From the NCBI GenBank assembly GCA_949288625.1, contig CASEKZ010000081.1, positions 1 to 6,070 of the forward strand: 6,070 nucleotides of DNA, read 5' to 3'. Made by a program: the position numbers and the translations under genes. The DNA comes from an uncultured bacterium (GTDB lineage: Bacteria; Bacillota_I; Bacilli_A; RF39; UBA660). Within the stretch, counting starts at the first letter, position 1. Every line of letters begins with the position of its first letter. Shown here one piece after another: positions 1 to 5,971 of the stretch. A model generated the notes under the pieces. The model was not told the origin of the DNA, did not search any database, and was given only the letters and a program-made list of their open reading frames with translations.

Positions 1-110
1 AATAAACCATATATGCATCCTAGTATTCCAGCTAATGCTATAAATAAAATCACTATTTTAATTTTTGATTTATAATAACCTAAAAATTCCTTTATGTCGA
101 TTGCGTCCAT
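1..110 (-). CDS. Wzz/CpsC-like polysaccharide chain-length determinant, N-terminal fragment
   Basis: Partial gene: the ATG is at 110-108 and the frame stays open to the window edge, giving 36 residues. It starts MDAIDIKEFLGYYKSK, followed by a hydrophobic stretch (about residues 18-36, IKIVILFIALAGILGCIYGL). A short amphipathic cytoplasmic segment of the 'D-I-x-E-x-L' kind followed at once by a first membrane helix is the usual start of Wzz/CpsC-type chain-length regulators, which act with a tyrosine kinase and polymerase in capsule or exopolysaccharide synthesis. A clear RBS (AAGGAGAG, minus strand, about 114-121) sits 4-5 bases before the ATG and touches the stop codon of the upstream LCP gene; the gap is 11 bp, so the two are almost certainly co-transcribed and perhaps translationally coupled. 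The fragment is too short to prove the family. The LCP neighbour supports a glycopolymer role. Confidence 0.6.
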   Translation of the reverse strand, partial: MDAIDIKEFLGYYKSKIKIVILFIALAGILGCIYGL

Positions 111-121
111 TTTTCTCTCCT

Positions 122-1528
122 TTATAACTCTAGCTCAGCAAAAGTTTTACCTTGTAAAATTCCGTTAATAGCCTCACTTGCTTTATTTACGGTATTTATA
201 TCAGGTTCCATAACATATAGCATAGAACCTCTATACGAATAAGTATAATTTCTTGAATCATAACCATTTAAATTTAAATTCTTAACCGTCCATTTTGGCA
301 TTTCTTTAACTTGCATTTTTATGTAAGCCTTAATGAGATTAGAGGAAACGTTAGTTTCAAAATTATCCTGCAAATCATTTATTATACTATTATACTTCGT
401 TAATAACACACTAGATGAAGATACTTTTTCAATAATTGACCGAATAACTTCTTCTTGATTTTCTCCACGATGTCTATCTCCTGTTTGGTATGAGTGTCTT
501 TCTCTTGCAAATCTAAGTGCACATTTACCATCCAAATCGTTATAACCCTTTTTTATGTTACAAAATCTTAAATTTTGATCAGAATATATGGTAATTCCAC
601 CTATTTTATCAACCAAATTAATTACAGTATCAAAATTAACTCTTACATAATAATTAATATCTATGTTTAGTAAGTCTTCAATCGTTAAGATTGACTTATC
701 AATTCCATATATACCAGCATGGGTAAGTTTGTCTTTATAACCACTAGTACCATGTAATTGAACGTAATAATCCCTTGGAATAGTAGTTAATAAAACTTCC
801 TTTTCGTTTGGATTAACTGTTACTAATATATTTACATCACTTCTACTTACCTTGGAAATTTTACCAGAAGTATCAATTCCGCTTATAAAAAGGACAAACG
901 GAGTATTAGTATCAACTTCTTCTTCGTCATCTTCTTTTACTTCTTTTGGAATAGAAACTTTATAAATAACCCTAACTTTATCTTCAAATTCATTATTAAT
1001 TTCATTTATAAGGTATATACTAACATCACTTAAGATGGCTGCCGAAACAGAGTCATCAAAAAGTGCGTCATTTACTTCTTCACAACTAGAAAACTTTCGT
1101 TCATCATAATTTATATTTATTTTTTCAATTACTTCATCTTCAATGGTCTCACAAGTCGCGATTTTTTTTCCTTTTAATTCACTTAATTTTGTGTACTTAC
1201 TCGTCTTTGGAACAACCACGTAGAAATTGTTATAATCGGTTTTGTTACTATTATCAAAGCTGTCTATAAATTTTTTAGTTGGATTTAAATAATATATTCC
1301 AGCTAACATTATTAATAAAAGTACAACATAAAGAAAATATGAAATAATCTTTAATATTTTATGTTTTTTTATCATAAAAATCACGATAAATAAAATTATG
1401 ATTGCAAGAAAAACAACTAATAATATTTCCAACTTACCAGATAAAAAACCTATATCATATAACAAATATACGAAATAAAAATATGTTACAATAATTAAAA
1501 TACTTAATATCCAATTTAAAAACTTCAC
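122..1528 (-). CDS. LytR-CpsA-Psr (LCP) family glycopolymer transferase with extra solute-binding-like domain
   Basis: 468 residues, GTG start (1528-1526) preceded by AGGGTGAT four bases upstream. Three membrane helices (about residues 4-25, 32-53, 58-82) put the rest outside. Residues about 101-190 (YVVVPKTSKYTKLSELKGKKIATCE...) look like part of a type-2 periplasmic solute-binding fold, with the 'L-x-x-L-K-G-K-K-I-A' signature. Residues about 208-375 are the LCP catalytic domain: SRSD at 228-231, PRD at 251-253, R339, RER at 342-344 and GDRHRGENQ at 350-358 match the conserved Arg/Asp/Gln set that binds the polyprenyl-pyrophosphate substrate. LCP enzymes attach capsule, teichoic acid or similar polymers from lipid carriers to peptidoglycan or protein. 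Cysteines 126/149 and 323/336 could form a disulfide within each domain. The gene lies between a coupled surface protein and a Wzz-like gene, suggesting a CpsA-like role at the head of a capsule/EPS locus. The family is secure; the exact polymer is unknown. Confidence 0.9.
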   Translation of the reverse strand: MKFLNWILSILIIVTYFYFVYLLYDIGFLSGKLEILLVVFLAIIILFIVIFMIKKHKILKIISYFLYVVLLLIMLAGIYYLNPTKKFIDSFDNSNKTDYNNFYVVVPKTSKYTKLSELKGKKIATCETIEDEVIEKININYDERKFSSCEEVNDALFDDSVSAAILSDVSIYLINEINNEFEDKVRVIYKVSIPKEVKEDDEEEVDTNTPFVLFISGIDTSGKISKVSRSDVNILVTVNPNEKEVLLTTIPRDYYVQLHGTSGYKDKLTHAGIYGIDKSILTIEDLLNIDINYYVRVNFDTVINLVDKIGGITIYSDQNLRFCNIKKGYNDLDGKCALRFARERHSYQTGDRHRGENQEEVIRSIIEKVSSSSVLLTKYNSIINDLQDNFETNVSSNLIKAYIKMQVKEMPKWTVKNLNLNGYDSRNYTYSYRGSMLYVMEPDINTVNKASEAINGILQGKTFAELEL

Positions 1529-1540
1529 TTATATCACCCT

Positions 1541-2386
1541 TTATATAATACTTTTCTTCTTTTTTATCATAACTATATCCGTCAATAAAACAACTACTAA
1601 TACAATCAATAATAAAACAAAACCACTTTTAGAATAATCACTTGCTTTTTCGTTTTCATTACTATCATTCAAATCCTTTGGTTGTAAAGTAGCCTTATTA
1701 ACCTTTATAACATATGTTTTTATATTCCCATTAGGCGCGGTAACAATAATTTCAATCTTATTTTCACCTGGTGTTAACGTCTGATCTGATATTTCAACTT
1801 TTGATTCTTCATCAACCGCAGCAGCTTTTATATCAAGTTCATCAACATCATCTGAAACTTCAACTTCATATTCGTAAATCTCACTATCAAAGTCTATATT
1901 AACAATATTAGATGTAATAGACTTTAAATATGCATTATCACTAGGTTTATTTGAAACCTCAATTGTCGAAGTTGCGTTTTCCAACTTTAAATCATCTCCT
2001 AGAGTAACGTTAATCGCCCTTATATAACCAATTGTACCAATACTAGAAGAATCACTTGCTTTTATACTTACAGTAGCTACTTTAGTACCACTTTCTATCG
2101 GAGAAGAAGAAGTTAAATAAGTTAAACTACCATTACTAGTTCTATTAAAGACCTCATTATACGTAATCCGATAAAAATTGATGTTACTTGAAGTTGTTAT
2201 AAAATTTAAACTAAGCTTAGTAAAATCTTGATCACTTTCAATATATACATCTAAGTCTTTTGTCTCTCCTGGATTAATTAGCACATCTTCTGAACCAAAA
2301 TATATTCTGTTATCTGCTTTAACATCCATCTTAAAAGTAAATAAACATGCCAATAATAATACTAGGAAAATCACTCTTTTACTCAC
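1541..2386 (-). CDS. Membrane-anchored extracellular protein, cohesin-like plus cadherin-like beta-sandwich
   Basis: 281 residues, GTG start (2386-2384) with AGGTGAT three bases upstream; no better in-frame ATG fits the N-terminal signal. Residues 1-24 form a signal peptide (KR, hydrophobic core, VKA before D25). Residues about 25-145 are beta-rich with 'INPGETKDLDVYIE', resembling the start of cohesin-type or related carbohydrate-active-protein modules. Residues about 149-231 (NAYLKSITSN... ending NGNIKTYVIKVNK) fit the 'cadherin-like beta sandwich' family common in Gram-positive surface proteins. A polar linker (232-254) leads to a membrane helix (about 255-274) and a KKKK tail that stays inside, so the protein is displayed outside and anchored at its C-terminus. 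It has its own promoter and lies 12 bp before the LCP gene, whose RBS abuts and partly overlaps this stop codon. A scaffold or accessory role for envelope glycopolymer assembly is inference from context; no catalytic residues are visible. Confidence 0.8.
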   Translation of the reverse strand: MSKRVIFLVLLLACLFTFKMDVKADNRIYFGSEDVLINPGETKDLDVYIESDQDFTKLSLNFITTSSNINFYRITYNEVFNRTSNGSLTYLTSSSPIESGTKVATVSIKASDSSSIGTIGYIRAINVTLGDDLKLENATSTIEVSNKPSDNAYLKSITSNIVNIDFDSEIYEYEVEVSDDVDELDIKAAAVDEESKVEISDQTLTPGENKIEIIVTAPNGNIKTYVIKVNKATLQPKDLNDSNENEKASDYSKSGFVLLLIVLVVVLLTDIVMIKKKKSII

Positions 2387-2405
2387 ACTATCACCTACTT
2401 ATAAT

Positions 2406-2434
2406 AGTATAGCATTTAAAGTATATTTAGGCAA
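2406..2434 (-). promoter_or_regulatory. Sigma-A-type promoter with extended -10 for the envelope operon
   Basis: On the minus strand, TTGCCT (-35, 2429-2434), a 17-bp spacer, then TATACT (-10, 2406-2411) preceded by TGC, giving an extended -10 (TGnTATACT). Transcription would start near 2399, about 13 bases before the GTG at 2386, and the RBS fits in that short leader. It lies just downstream of the tyrS terminator, so it should be the first promoter of the envelope operon (surface protein, LCP, Wzz-like). Confidence 0.72.
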
Positions 2435-2457
2435 ATAAAACCTAAAAAAGTTATAAC

Positions 2458-2494
2458 AAAAAAGTGTGTACGTTTTTTATAACTCACACACTTT
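2458..2494 (-). terminator. Rho-independent terminator of tyrS
   Basis: Inverted repeat AAAGTGTGT / ACACACTTT (2486-2494 and 2461-2469), 9 bp, around a 16-base loop that can add a small inner GTT/AAC pairing. On the minus strand it is followed by a run of six T (2463-2458, overlapping the stem end). It begins 24 bases after the tyrS stop. The stem is AT-rich but its position is exactly right. The opposite strand has only a broken T run, so it acts mainly on minus-strand transcripts. Confidence 0.75.
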
Positions 2495-2518
2495 ATTTTA
2501 TACTTTTAAAAAATATTC

Positions 2519-3745
2519 TTACTTTAAAATACCAATATAGTTTTTCTTTTTTCCTCTTTTTATCACAAGTATTTGTTCATCTATTGCTATATTACTCTTA
2601 ATTAGCATCTGTTCATCTTTTACTTTTTCATCATTAATAGAAATAGAACCAGCATTTAAAAACTCTCTTGCTTCCCTTTTGCTTGAACATATACCATTAT
2701 CCACTAACATATCAATTAATTTTGTTCCTTCTTTTACCTCAAAAGATGGAACATCTTTAAATCCCATTAATATTTCTTCTTTTGATAGGGACTTAACATT
2801 ACCACTAAATAAAGCCTTGCTTATTCTAAGTGCTTTTTCATATTCCTCTTTTCCATGAAGATCAGTTATTACTTCCCTTGCTAGTGCTTGATGTGCTTCT
2901 CTTTTATCTGGTGCTTTTTTATGCCTTTGTTCTAATTCTTCTATTTCCTCTTTACTTAAAAACGTTAGTTTCTTTAAGTATTCAATAATCATTGAATCTT
3001 CTAAATTTATTAAGTATTGATATAGCTCGTATGAAGAAGTTTTATTCTTATCAAGCCATAACGCATTACCTTCCGTTTTACCAAATTTAACACCATTAGA
3101 ATCAGTAACAAGCGGCATTACCATACCATATAATTCCTTACCTAATTTTTTTCTAGTAAGTTCAATACCAGAAGTAATGTTTCCCCACTGATCAGAACCT
3201 GCAACTTGAAGTATTACTCCTTTTGTCTCATATAAATGCATAAAATCAAGTGCTTGTAAAATCATATATGAAAACTCAGCAAAAGTTATGCCACTTTCCA
3301 TTCTTTTTTTTACTTTATCTTTAGCAAGCATGTAATTTACGTTAAAGTATTTACCATAATCCCTTAAAAAATCAATTACGTTAATGTCTTTAATCCAATC
3401 ATAATTATTAACAACTTCAAATCCAAAAATCTTTTCAGCTTGTTTTTTTAACCCTTCAAAATTATGTTTTACTTCTTCTTTAGATATCATTGGTCTTTCC
3501 GCCGTAGGTTTTGGATCCCCAATAAGTCCTGTTGCACCACCCACAAGTAAAATAGGCTTATGACCATATTTCGCTAGTCTTTTTGATATCAAAAATGATG
3601 AATAATGTCCAATGTGCATTGAATCAGCCGTTGGATCCGTTCCTATGTAAAACGTTAATTTTTCATTATTTAACTTATCAATTAACTTTTCATCACTTAT
3701 TTCTTGAACTAACCCTCTCCATTTTAAATCTTCATACAATGTCAT
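2519..3745 (-). CDS. tyrS: Tyrosyl-tRNA synthetase (TyrRS), class I
   Basis: 408 residues, close to the usual bacterial TyrRS length of about 420. It activates tyrosine with ATP and charges tRNA-Tyr in the cytoplasm. The Rossmann-fold catalytic core shows 'YIGTDPTADSMHIGH' (residues 33-47; HIGH at 44-47; Y33 and D37 in the tyrosine/ATP pocket) and GSDQWGN at 183-189, part of the tyrosine-binding site. The second ATP signature is KFGKT (220-224), the TyrRS version of KMSKS. An anticodon-binding helical region follows (about 240-330), then a C-terminal S4 RNA-binding domain (about 341-401, with TKLIDMLVDNGICSSKREAREFLNAGSI), which places it in the common TyrS1 type. The ATG at 3745-3743 has an AAAGGAGC RBS seven bases upstream. 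Expression is controlled by the T-box leader directly upstream, and a terminator follows, so this is a self-contained unit. Confidence 0.98.
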   Translation of the reverse strand: MTLYEDLKWRGLVQEISDEKLIDKLNNEKLTFYIGTDPTADSMHIGHYSSFLISKRLAKYGHKPILLVGGATGLIGDPKPTAERPMISKEEVKHNFEGLKKQAEKIFGFEVVNNYDWIKDINVIDFLRDYGKYFNVNYMLAKDKVKKRMESGITFAEFSYMILQALDFMHLYETKGVILQVAGSDQWGNITSGIELTRKKLGKELYGMVMPLVTDSNGVKFGKTEGNALWLDKNKTSSYELYQYLINLEDSMIIEYLKKLTFLSKEEIEELEQRHKKAPDKREAHQALAREVITDLHGKEEYEKALRISKALFSGNVKSLSKEEILMGFKDVPSFEVKEGTKLIDMLVDNGICSSKREAREFLNAGSISINDEKVKDEQMLIKSNIAIDEQILVIKRGKKKNYIGILK

Positions 3746-3751
3746 ATTAAA

Positions 3752-3759
3752 GCTCCTTT
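3752..3759 (-). promoter_or_regulatory. Ribosome binding site of tyrS
   Basis: AAAGGAGC on the minus strand, with its GGAG core 8-9 bases before the tyrS ATG. It lies just beyond the T-run of the leader terminator, so it is only transcribed when the T-box antiterminator forms. Confidence 0.8.
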
Positions 3760-3764
3760 CTATT

Positions 3765-3796
3765 AAAAAAGTTCATCCTAATTAAAGGATGAACTT
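3765..3796 (-). terminator. T-box conditional terminator
   Basis: Perfect 11-bp stem AAGTTCATCCT/AGGATGAACTT (3786-3796 and 3769-3779) with a 6-base loop, followed on the minus strand by an uninterrupted T run (3770-3765, overlapping the stem end). Its 5' arm contains the CCUUU that would otherwise pair with AAAGG before the T-box core, giving the mutually exclusive antiterminator. Confidence 0.92.
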
Positions 3797-3976
3797 GTAT
3801 GCCCATGGTACCACCTTTTTTCTAGAACAATGTTCTAGCACTTTATTAAAGTTAACGCCTTTATTACGTTTTAACTCCAAAACCGTAATTCATTTATAAC
3901 TTTATTCACGTTTTCACCAACCACGTAATCTCTTTAAAGTAAAGTCATAAACTACTTCAATTTCTTCTTTGTTAAC
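3765..3976 (-). promoter_or_regulatory. Tyrosine T-box riboswitch leader of tyrS
   Basis: Leader RNA that senses uncharged tRNA-Tyr. Read on the minus strand: the S-turn AGUA element (3953-3956); a 12-bp Stem I helix pairing 3940-3951 with 3893-3904 (one G-U); an AGAGA bulge (3929-3933); a distal 6-bp helix closed by the loop GGUUGGUGAAA; then the descending strand with UGAAUUACGG, where UAC (3885-3887) is the likely tyrosine specifier. Stem III is a perfect 7- to 8-bp hairpin CUAGAACA/UGUUCUAG (3822-3838). The conserved T-box AAGGUGGUACC follows, its UGGUACC core at 3807-3813. The variable base U pairs with discriminator base A, as expected for tRNA-Tyr. AAAGG upstream can pair with CCUUU in the terminator stem to form the antiterminator. 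Low charged tRNA-Tyr should therefore permit tyrS transcription. Confidence 0.94.
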
Positions 3977-3982
3977 AATCAT

Positions 3983-4011
3983 ATTTTATTATTTTATTTA
4001 AACAATGTCAA
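3983..4011 (-). promoter_or_regulatory. Promoter of the T-box/tyrS transcript
   Basis: Minus strand TTGACA (perfect -35, 4006-4011), 17-bp spacer, TAAAAT (-10, 3983-3988). The expected start near 3976 places it just before Stem I of the T-box. The -35 begins only eight bases after the stop codon of the upstream 136-residue gene. Confidence 0.8.
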
Positions 4012-4019
4012 CCTTTACT

Positions 4020-4430
4020 TTATGTTTTATGACTTGTTTGTTTTATCAAACGATATACCTTACTAATTGGCATACATTTACTATTTACTTTTTCTTTAAG
4101 TATTTCAAACGTAACTAATGACAAATGATTAAATCCTTTTACTATGTAATTTAATTCCTCTTCATTACAAACATGATATTCTTCTTTACTAACTTTTCCA
4201 CAAGAGTTATAAATAACATCATTAATTAAAATGGCACACTCTAAATAGTTATTACTTATTACTATATTAGCATAAGGAAAGAAAGTAAGCATAATGCTAC
4301 AAAAATTAGCACTATATACCCTTAATAAATCTTCTACTGTAAAACCATAAAATTCTCGCAAACTATTTTCATCAATAACTTCTTGCATAGCTTCTTTTAT
4401 AACGTTTATAACGTCAACCGGTTTATTCAA
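4020..4430 (-). CDS. Hypothetical protein, about 136 residues
   Basis: I do not recognise this family. With the preferred start the protein is about 136 residues and begins MNKPVDVINVIKEAMQEVIDEN. It is soluble-looking, with no signal peptide; a hydrophobic stretch around 'SIMLTFFPYANIVIS' is more likely a buried core than a membrane span. Predicted pattern: N-terminal helices, a middle beta region (NIVISNNYLECAILINDVIYNS), then charged helices and a basic C-terminus (KVYRLIKQTSHKT). Start choice: the frame is open to a TTG at 4442, but the TTG at 4430-4428 has GGTGAT (4435-4440) four bases upstream, the same RBS register used by the two GTG-start genes in this window. It lies between the surface-protein gene and tyrS; no terminator separates it from the former (57 bp), so it may be read from that transcript. 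Function unknown. Confidence 0.62.
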   Translation of the reverse strand: MNKPVDVINVIKEAMQEVIDENSLREFYGFTVEDLLRVYSANFCSIMLTFFPYANIVISNNYLECAILINDVIYNSCGKVSKEEYHVCNEEELNYIVKGFNHLSLVTFEILKEKVNSKCMPISKVYRLIKQTSHKT

Positions 4431-4434
4431 TCCA

Positions 4435-4440
4435 ATCACC
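4435..4440 (-). promoter_or_regulatory. RBS deciding the start of the 136-residue gene
   Basis: GGTGAT on the minus strand, complementary to the 3' end of 16S rRNA (AUCACC), four bases before the TTG at 4430. Nothing comparable precedes the more upstream TTG at 4442 or the GTG at 4439, which would lie inside or beside this element. Confidence 0.5.
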
Positions 4441-4486
4441 AATATATAATATGCTTAAAACTTATTACCGGTTAAAAAACTAATGT

Positions 4487-5188
4487 TTAATTTGTGACTT
4501 GTGTAAAATAAACTTCAATAGTGTTTGTCTCTTTAAACAAAGTTTTATTATCCTTTTGAATGGCATTTCCTAAGTATGTCCATTCTAAATTTAAAACTAA
4601 ATACATACTTTCACCTGGTTCAATAATAAAATTTTCAATATTATCATCTACAAACTCCATTATTTCATCTACGTTTTCTTCTGTTGCAATTACTACTGTC
4701 CCATCACTTTTCTCAAAGCCAACAATGAAGGTGCTAATCATGTTATTTAAAGCTTGACTACCACCAGATATACACTCATTAAACTCACCAGTATCATAAT
4801 TACCAATACAAGACTCCGTTTTACCATCAATACCAGAATTAATGTTTAATTGCGCTGAAATACTTCCGGTGTTAGTTATTTTTATTGTAAAGTTTCTTGT
4901 TGCTTCCGGTTGCAATAATTCAGCACTATAAGTTATTTTATTATCATTTACACTACAACTATCGTTAGTGTAATTATTATCAAGTTTAATCTGGCTAGAA
5001 GCAAAAGCATCTGCGTTAATAAAACCCTCATTAGTAAGACCTGGCGTACAGCTATAAACTAAATCAAACTCTCCTTTTGCCGTTGCCGTTCCATTTATTG
5101 TTAGTGTATCTGAAAATAATGCATAGCCTACTGCTACCGCCAAGATAAATAAAACTACTCCTATTATTATTCCTTTTTTCTTGTTCAT
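4487..5188 (-). CDS. SipW/TasA-like secreted surface protein, paralog A
   Basis: 233 residues, ATG at 5188 with a strong RBS GGAGGT (5194-5199) five bases upstream. The N-terminus MNKKKGIIIG plus hydrophobic core (6-23) ending 'VGYA' before LFSDTLTINGTATAKGEFDL is the pattern of SipW-processed proteins of the TasA/camelysin (M73-like) type; cleavage would be after A23, leaving LFSD... The body is beta-rich, with 'TIKITNTGSISAQL' (about 101-114), a typical strand pair of this fold, and 'FIIEPGESMYLVLNLEW' (about 187-203). Four cysteines (47, 78, 127, 139) could form two disulfides. It ends FTQVTN. Members of this family form biofilm fibres or decorate the surface; catalytic activity in the camelysin branch is doubtful and no HExxH is seen here. 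It is a paralog of the gene at 5319-5939: the first 42 residues are nearly identical, the rest diverged. Its promoter carries a G9 spacer tract. No convincing terminator follows the stop. Confidence 0.78.
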   Translation of the reverse strand: MNKKKGIIIGVVLFILAVAVGYALFSDTLTINGTATAKGEFDLVYSCTPGLTNEGFINADAFASSQIKLDNNYTNDSCSVNDNKITYSAELLQPEATRNFTIKITNTGSISAQLNINSGIDGKTESCIGNYDTGEFNECISGGSQALNNMISTFIVGFEKSDGTVVIATEENVDEIMEFVDDNIENFIIEPGESMYLVLNLEWTYLGNAIQKDNKTLFKETNTIEVYFTQVTN

Positions 5189-5220
5189 ATGTTACCTCCA
5201 CTACTTTATTTTACATGTTT

Positions 5221-5248
5221 ATAATATCATACACCCCCCCCCGGTCAA
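5221..5248 (-). promoter_or_regulatory. Promoter A with poly-G spacer (16 bp)
   Basis: Minus strand: TTGACC (-35, 5243-5248), then nine G and TGTATGA, then TATTAT (-10, 5221-5226). The spacer is 16 bp. The start would be near 5214, leaving a leader of about 25 bases that includes the RBS. The G tract makes the spacer length prone to slippage, which would alter promoter strength for paralog A. Confidence 0.75.
5234..5242. repeat. Homopolymer C9 (G9 on coding strand)
   Basis: Nine consecutive C in an otherwise strongly AT-rich intergenic region, lying wholly between the -35 and -10 of promoter A. A mononucleotide run of this length is a known slippage hotspot. Length in an assembly is a consensus and may hide a mixed population. 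Confidence 0.9.
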
Positions 5249-5294
5249 TATTTTTATCAATTGTGGAAAACAAGGCGTAAAATTTTGTAAAAAC

Positions 5295-5320
5295 AAAAAA
5301 GAGCCTTTTTTAAAGCTCTT
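5295..5320 (-). terminator. Rho-independent terminator of paralog B
   Basis: Inverted repeat AAGAGC/GCTCTT (5315-5320 and 5299-5304), extendable by TTT/AAA past a one-base bulge, followed on the minus strand by T6, G, T5. The upstream arm overlaps the TAA stop of paralog B (5321-5319). It separates paralog B from the promoter of paralog A, so the two genes are separate transcription units. Confidence 0.8.
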
Positions 5321-5939
5321 AATTTGTCTTTTGCTCAAACCCAAAGGTTAGGTTATAGCTTATCTTTGCTCCCTCAGCTGGAATCGCAGGCTGCTCCATA
5401 TCAAGGTATGATGAATCACCCCAACTATGTATAATTCCTATACCAATAGAATTTCCTGGTTCTATAACTATATTTGCGCTTTCGGTAGCAGAATCACCCA
5501 TACCATAATTACATTCGCCAAGGTCCTCATCACATACCATGTAATAAGCTGTAAGCATTGTTGACGTATCTATATATATTTCATCTCCTTCGACAAGATT
5601 ACCACTATTAAAGTTATCAAAATCATAATTATTAGGCGATGTAACCGTTTTTAATACCGCTGGTATACTTCCGGTATTTGTTACTGTAACTCGATAAATT
5701 ACCGCCTCATTTGGTTTTGAAAAGGTGCTTGTTGTTGTTACTATGTTCCCAGAAGCATCACAATCTCCTTGACCATTGCTATTACTTTCATCTACTTCGC
5801 ACAAGTACGTAAGTTCAAACTCTCCTTTTGCTGTTGCAGTACCATTTATTGTTAATGTATCTGAAAATAATGCATAGCCTACCGCTATCGCTAGGAAAAA
5901 TGCTACTACTCCTATTATTATTCCTTTTTTCTTGTTCAT
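5319..5939 (-). CDS. SipW/TasA-like secreted surface protein, paralog B
   Basis: 206 residues, ATG at 5939, RBS GGAGGT (5945-5950) five bases upstream. Same N-terminal layout as paralog A: MNKKKGIIIG, hydrophobic core to 'VGYA' (A23), then LFSDTLTINGTATAKGEFEL, indicating export and SipW-type processing. The body differs but keeps family marks in the same order: 'YRVTVTNTGSIPAVL' (about 82-96), 'IVIEPGNSIGIGIIHSW' (about 157-173), and a final FEQKTN. Four cysteines (47, 60, 136, 143), of which only Cys47 is at the same place as in paralog A, suggest a different disulfide layout. Acidic and Asn-rich loops are consistent with an extracellular protein. It is transcribed alone, from a promoter with a G10 spacer tract to its own terminator. 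Fibre or surface-coat protein is the family-based guess; a processing SipW-type peptidase is not in the window. Confidence 0.78.
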   Translation of the reverse strand: MNKKKGIIIGVVAFFLAIAVGYALFSDTLTINGTATAKGEFELTYLCEVDESNSNGQGDCDASGNIVTTTSTFSKPNEAVIYRVTVTNTGSIPAVLKTVTSPNNYDFDNFNSGNLVEGDEIYIDTSTMLTAYYMVCDEDLGECNYGMGDSATESANIVIEPGNSIGIGIIHSWGDSSYLDMEQPAIPAEGAKISYNLTFGFEQKTN

Positions 5940-5971
5940 AAGTTACCTCCACTTCTATTTTTTACATGTTT

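Larger units (their letters stand above)
5065..5286 (-). repeat. Duplicated promoter-leader-signal block, copy A
   Basis: Matches 5816-6038 in the same orientation with, by hand count, about 22 substitutions and one 1-base length difference (the C tract), so about 90% identity. It spans the first 41 codons of paralog A, its RBS and leader, the promoter, and about 38 bp upstream of the -35. Identity is as high outside the coding part as within it and drops off sharply after codon 41. Confidence 0.9.

Noticed and set aside
2450..2457. GTTATAAC palindrome beside the tyrS terminator
   Set aside because: Eight bases of AT-rich palindrome, expected by chance here; overlaps the sequence downstream of the terminator T run.
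4431..4442. Upstream start (TTG 4442 or GTG 4439) for the 136-residue gene
   Set aside because: These lie at or inside the GGTGAT element and have no RBS of their own; the TTG at 4430 has well-placed GGTGAT. Not excluded, only less likely.
4446..4474. Possible promoter for the 136-residue gene (TATTAT at 4446-4451)
   Set aside because: The hexamer 17 bp upstream is TAACCG, a poor -35, and there is no extended -10; in such AT-rich DNA a lone TATTAT means little.
4464..4475. TTACCGGTTAA near-palindrome after paralog A as operator or terminator
   Set aside because: Very short, almost no loop, and no suitable T run following it on the minus strand; no second copy elsewhere in the window.
4560..4757. 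Plus-strand open frame of 65 codons
   Set aside because: It lies entirely opposite the conserved SipW/TasA-like gene, has no convincing RBS and no recognisable protein pattern; a shadow frame.
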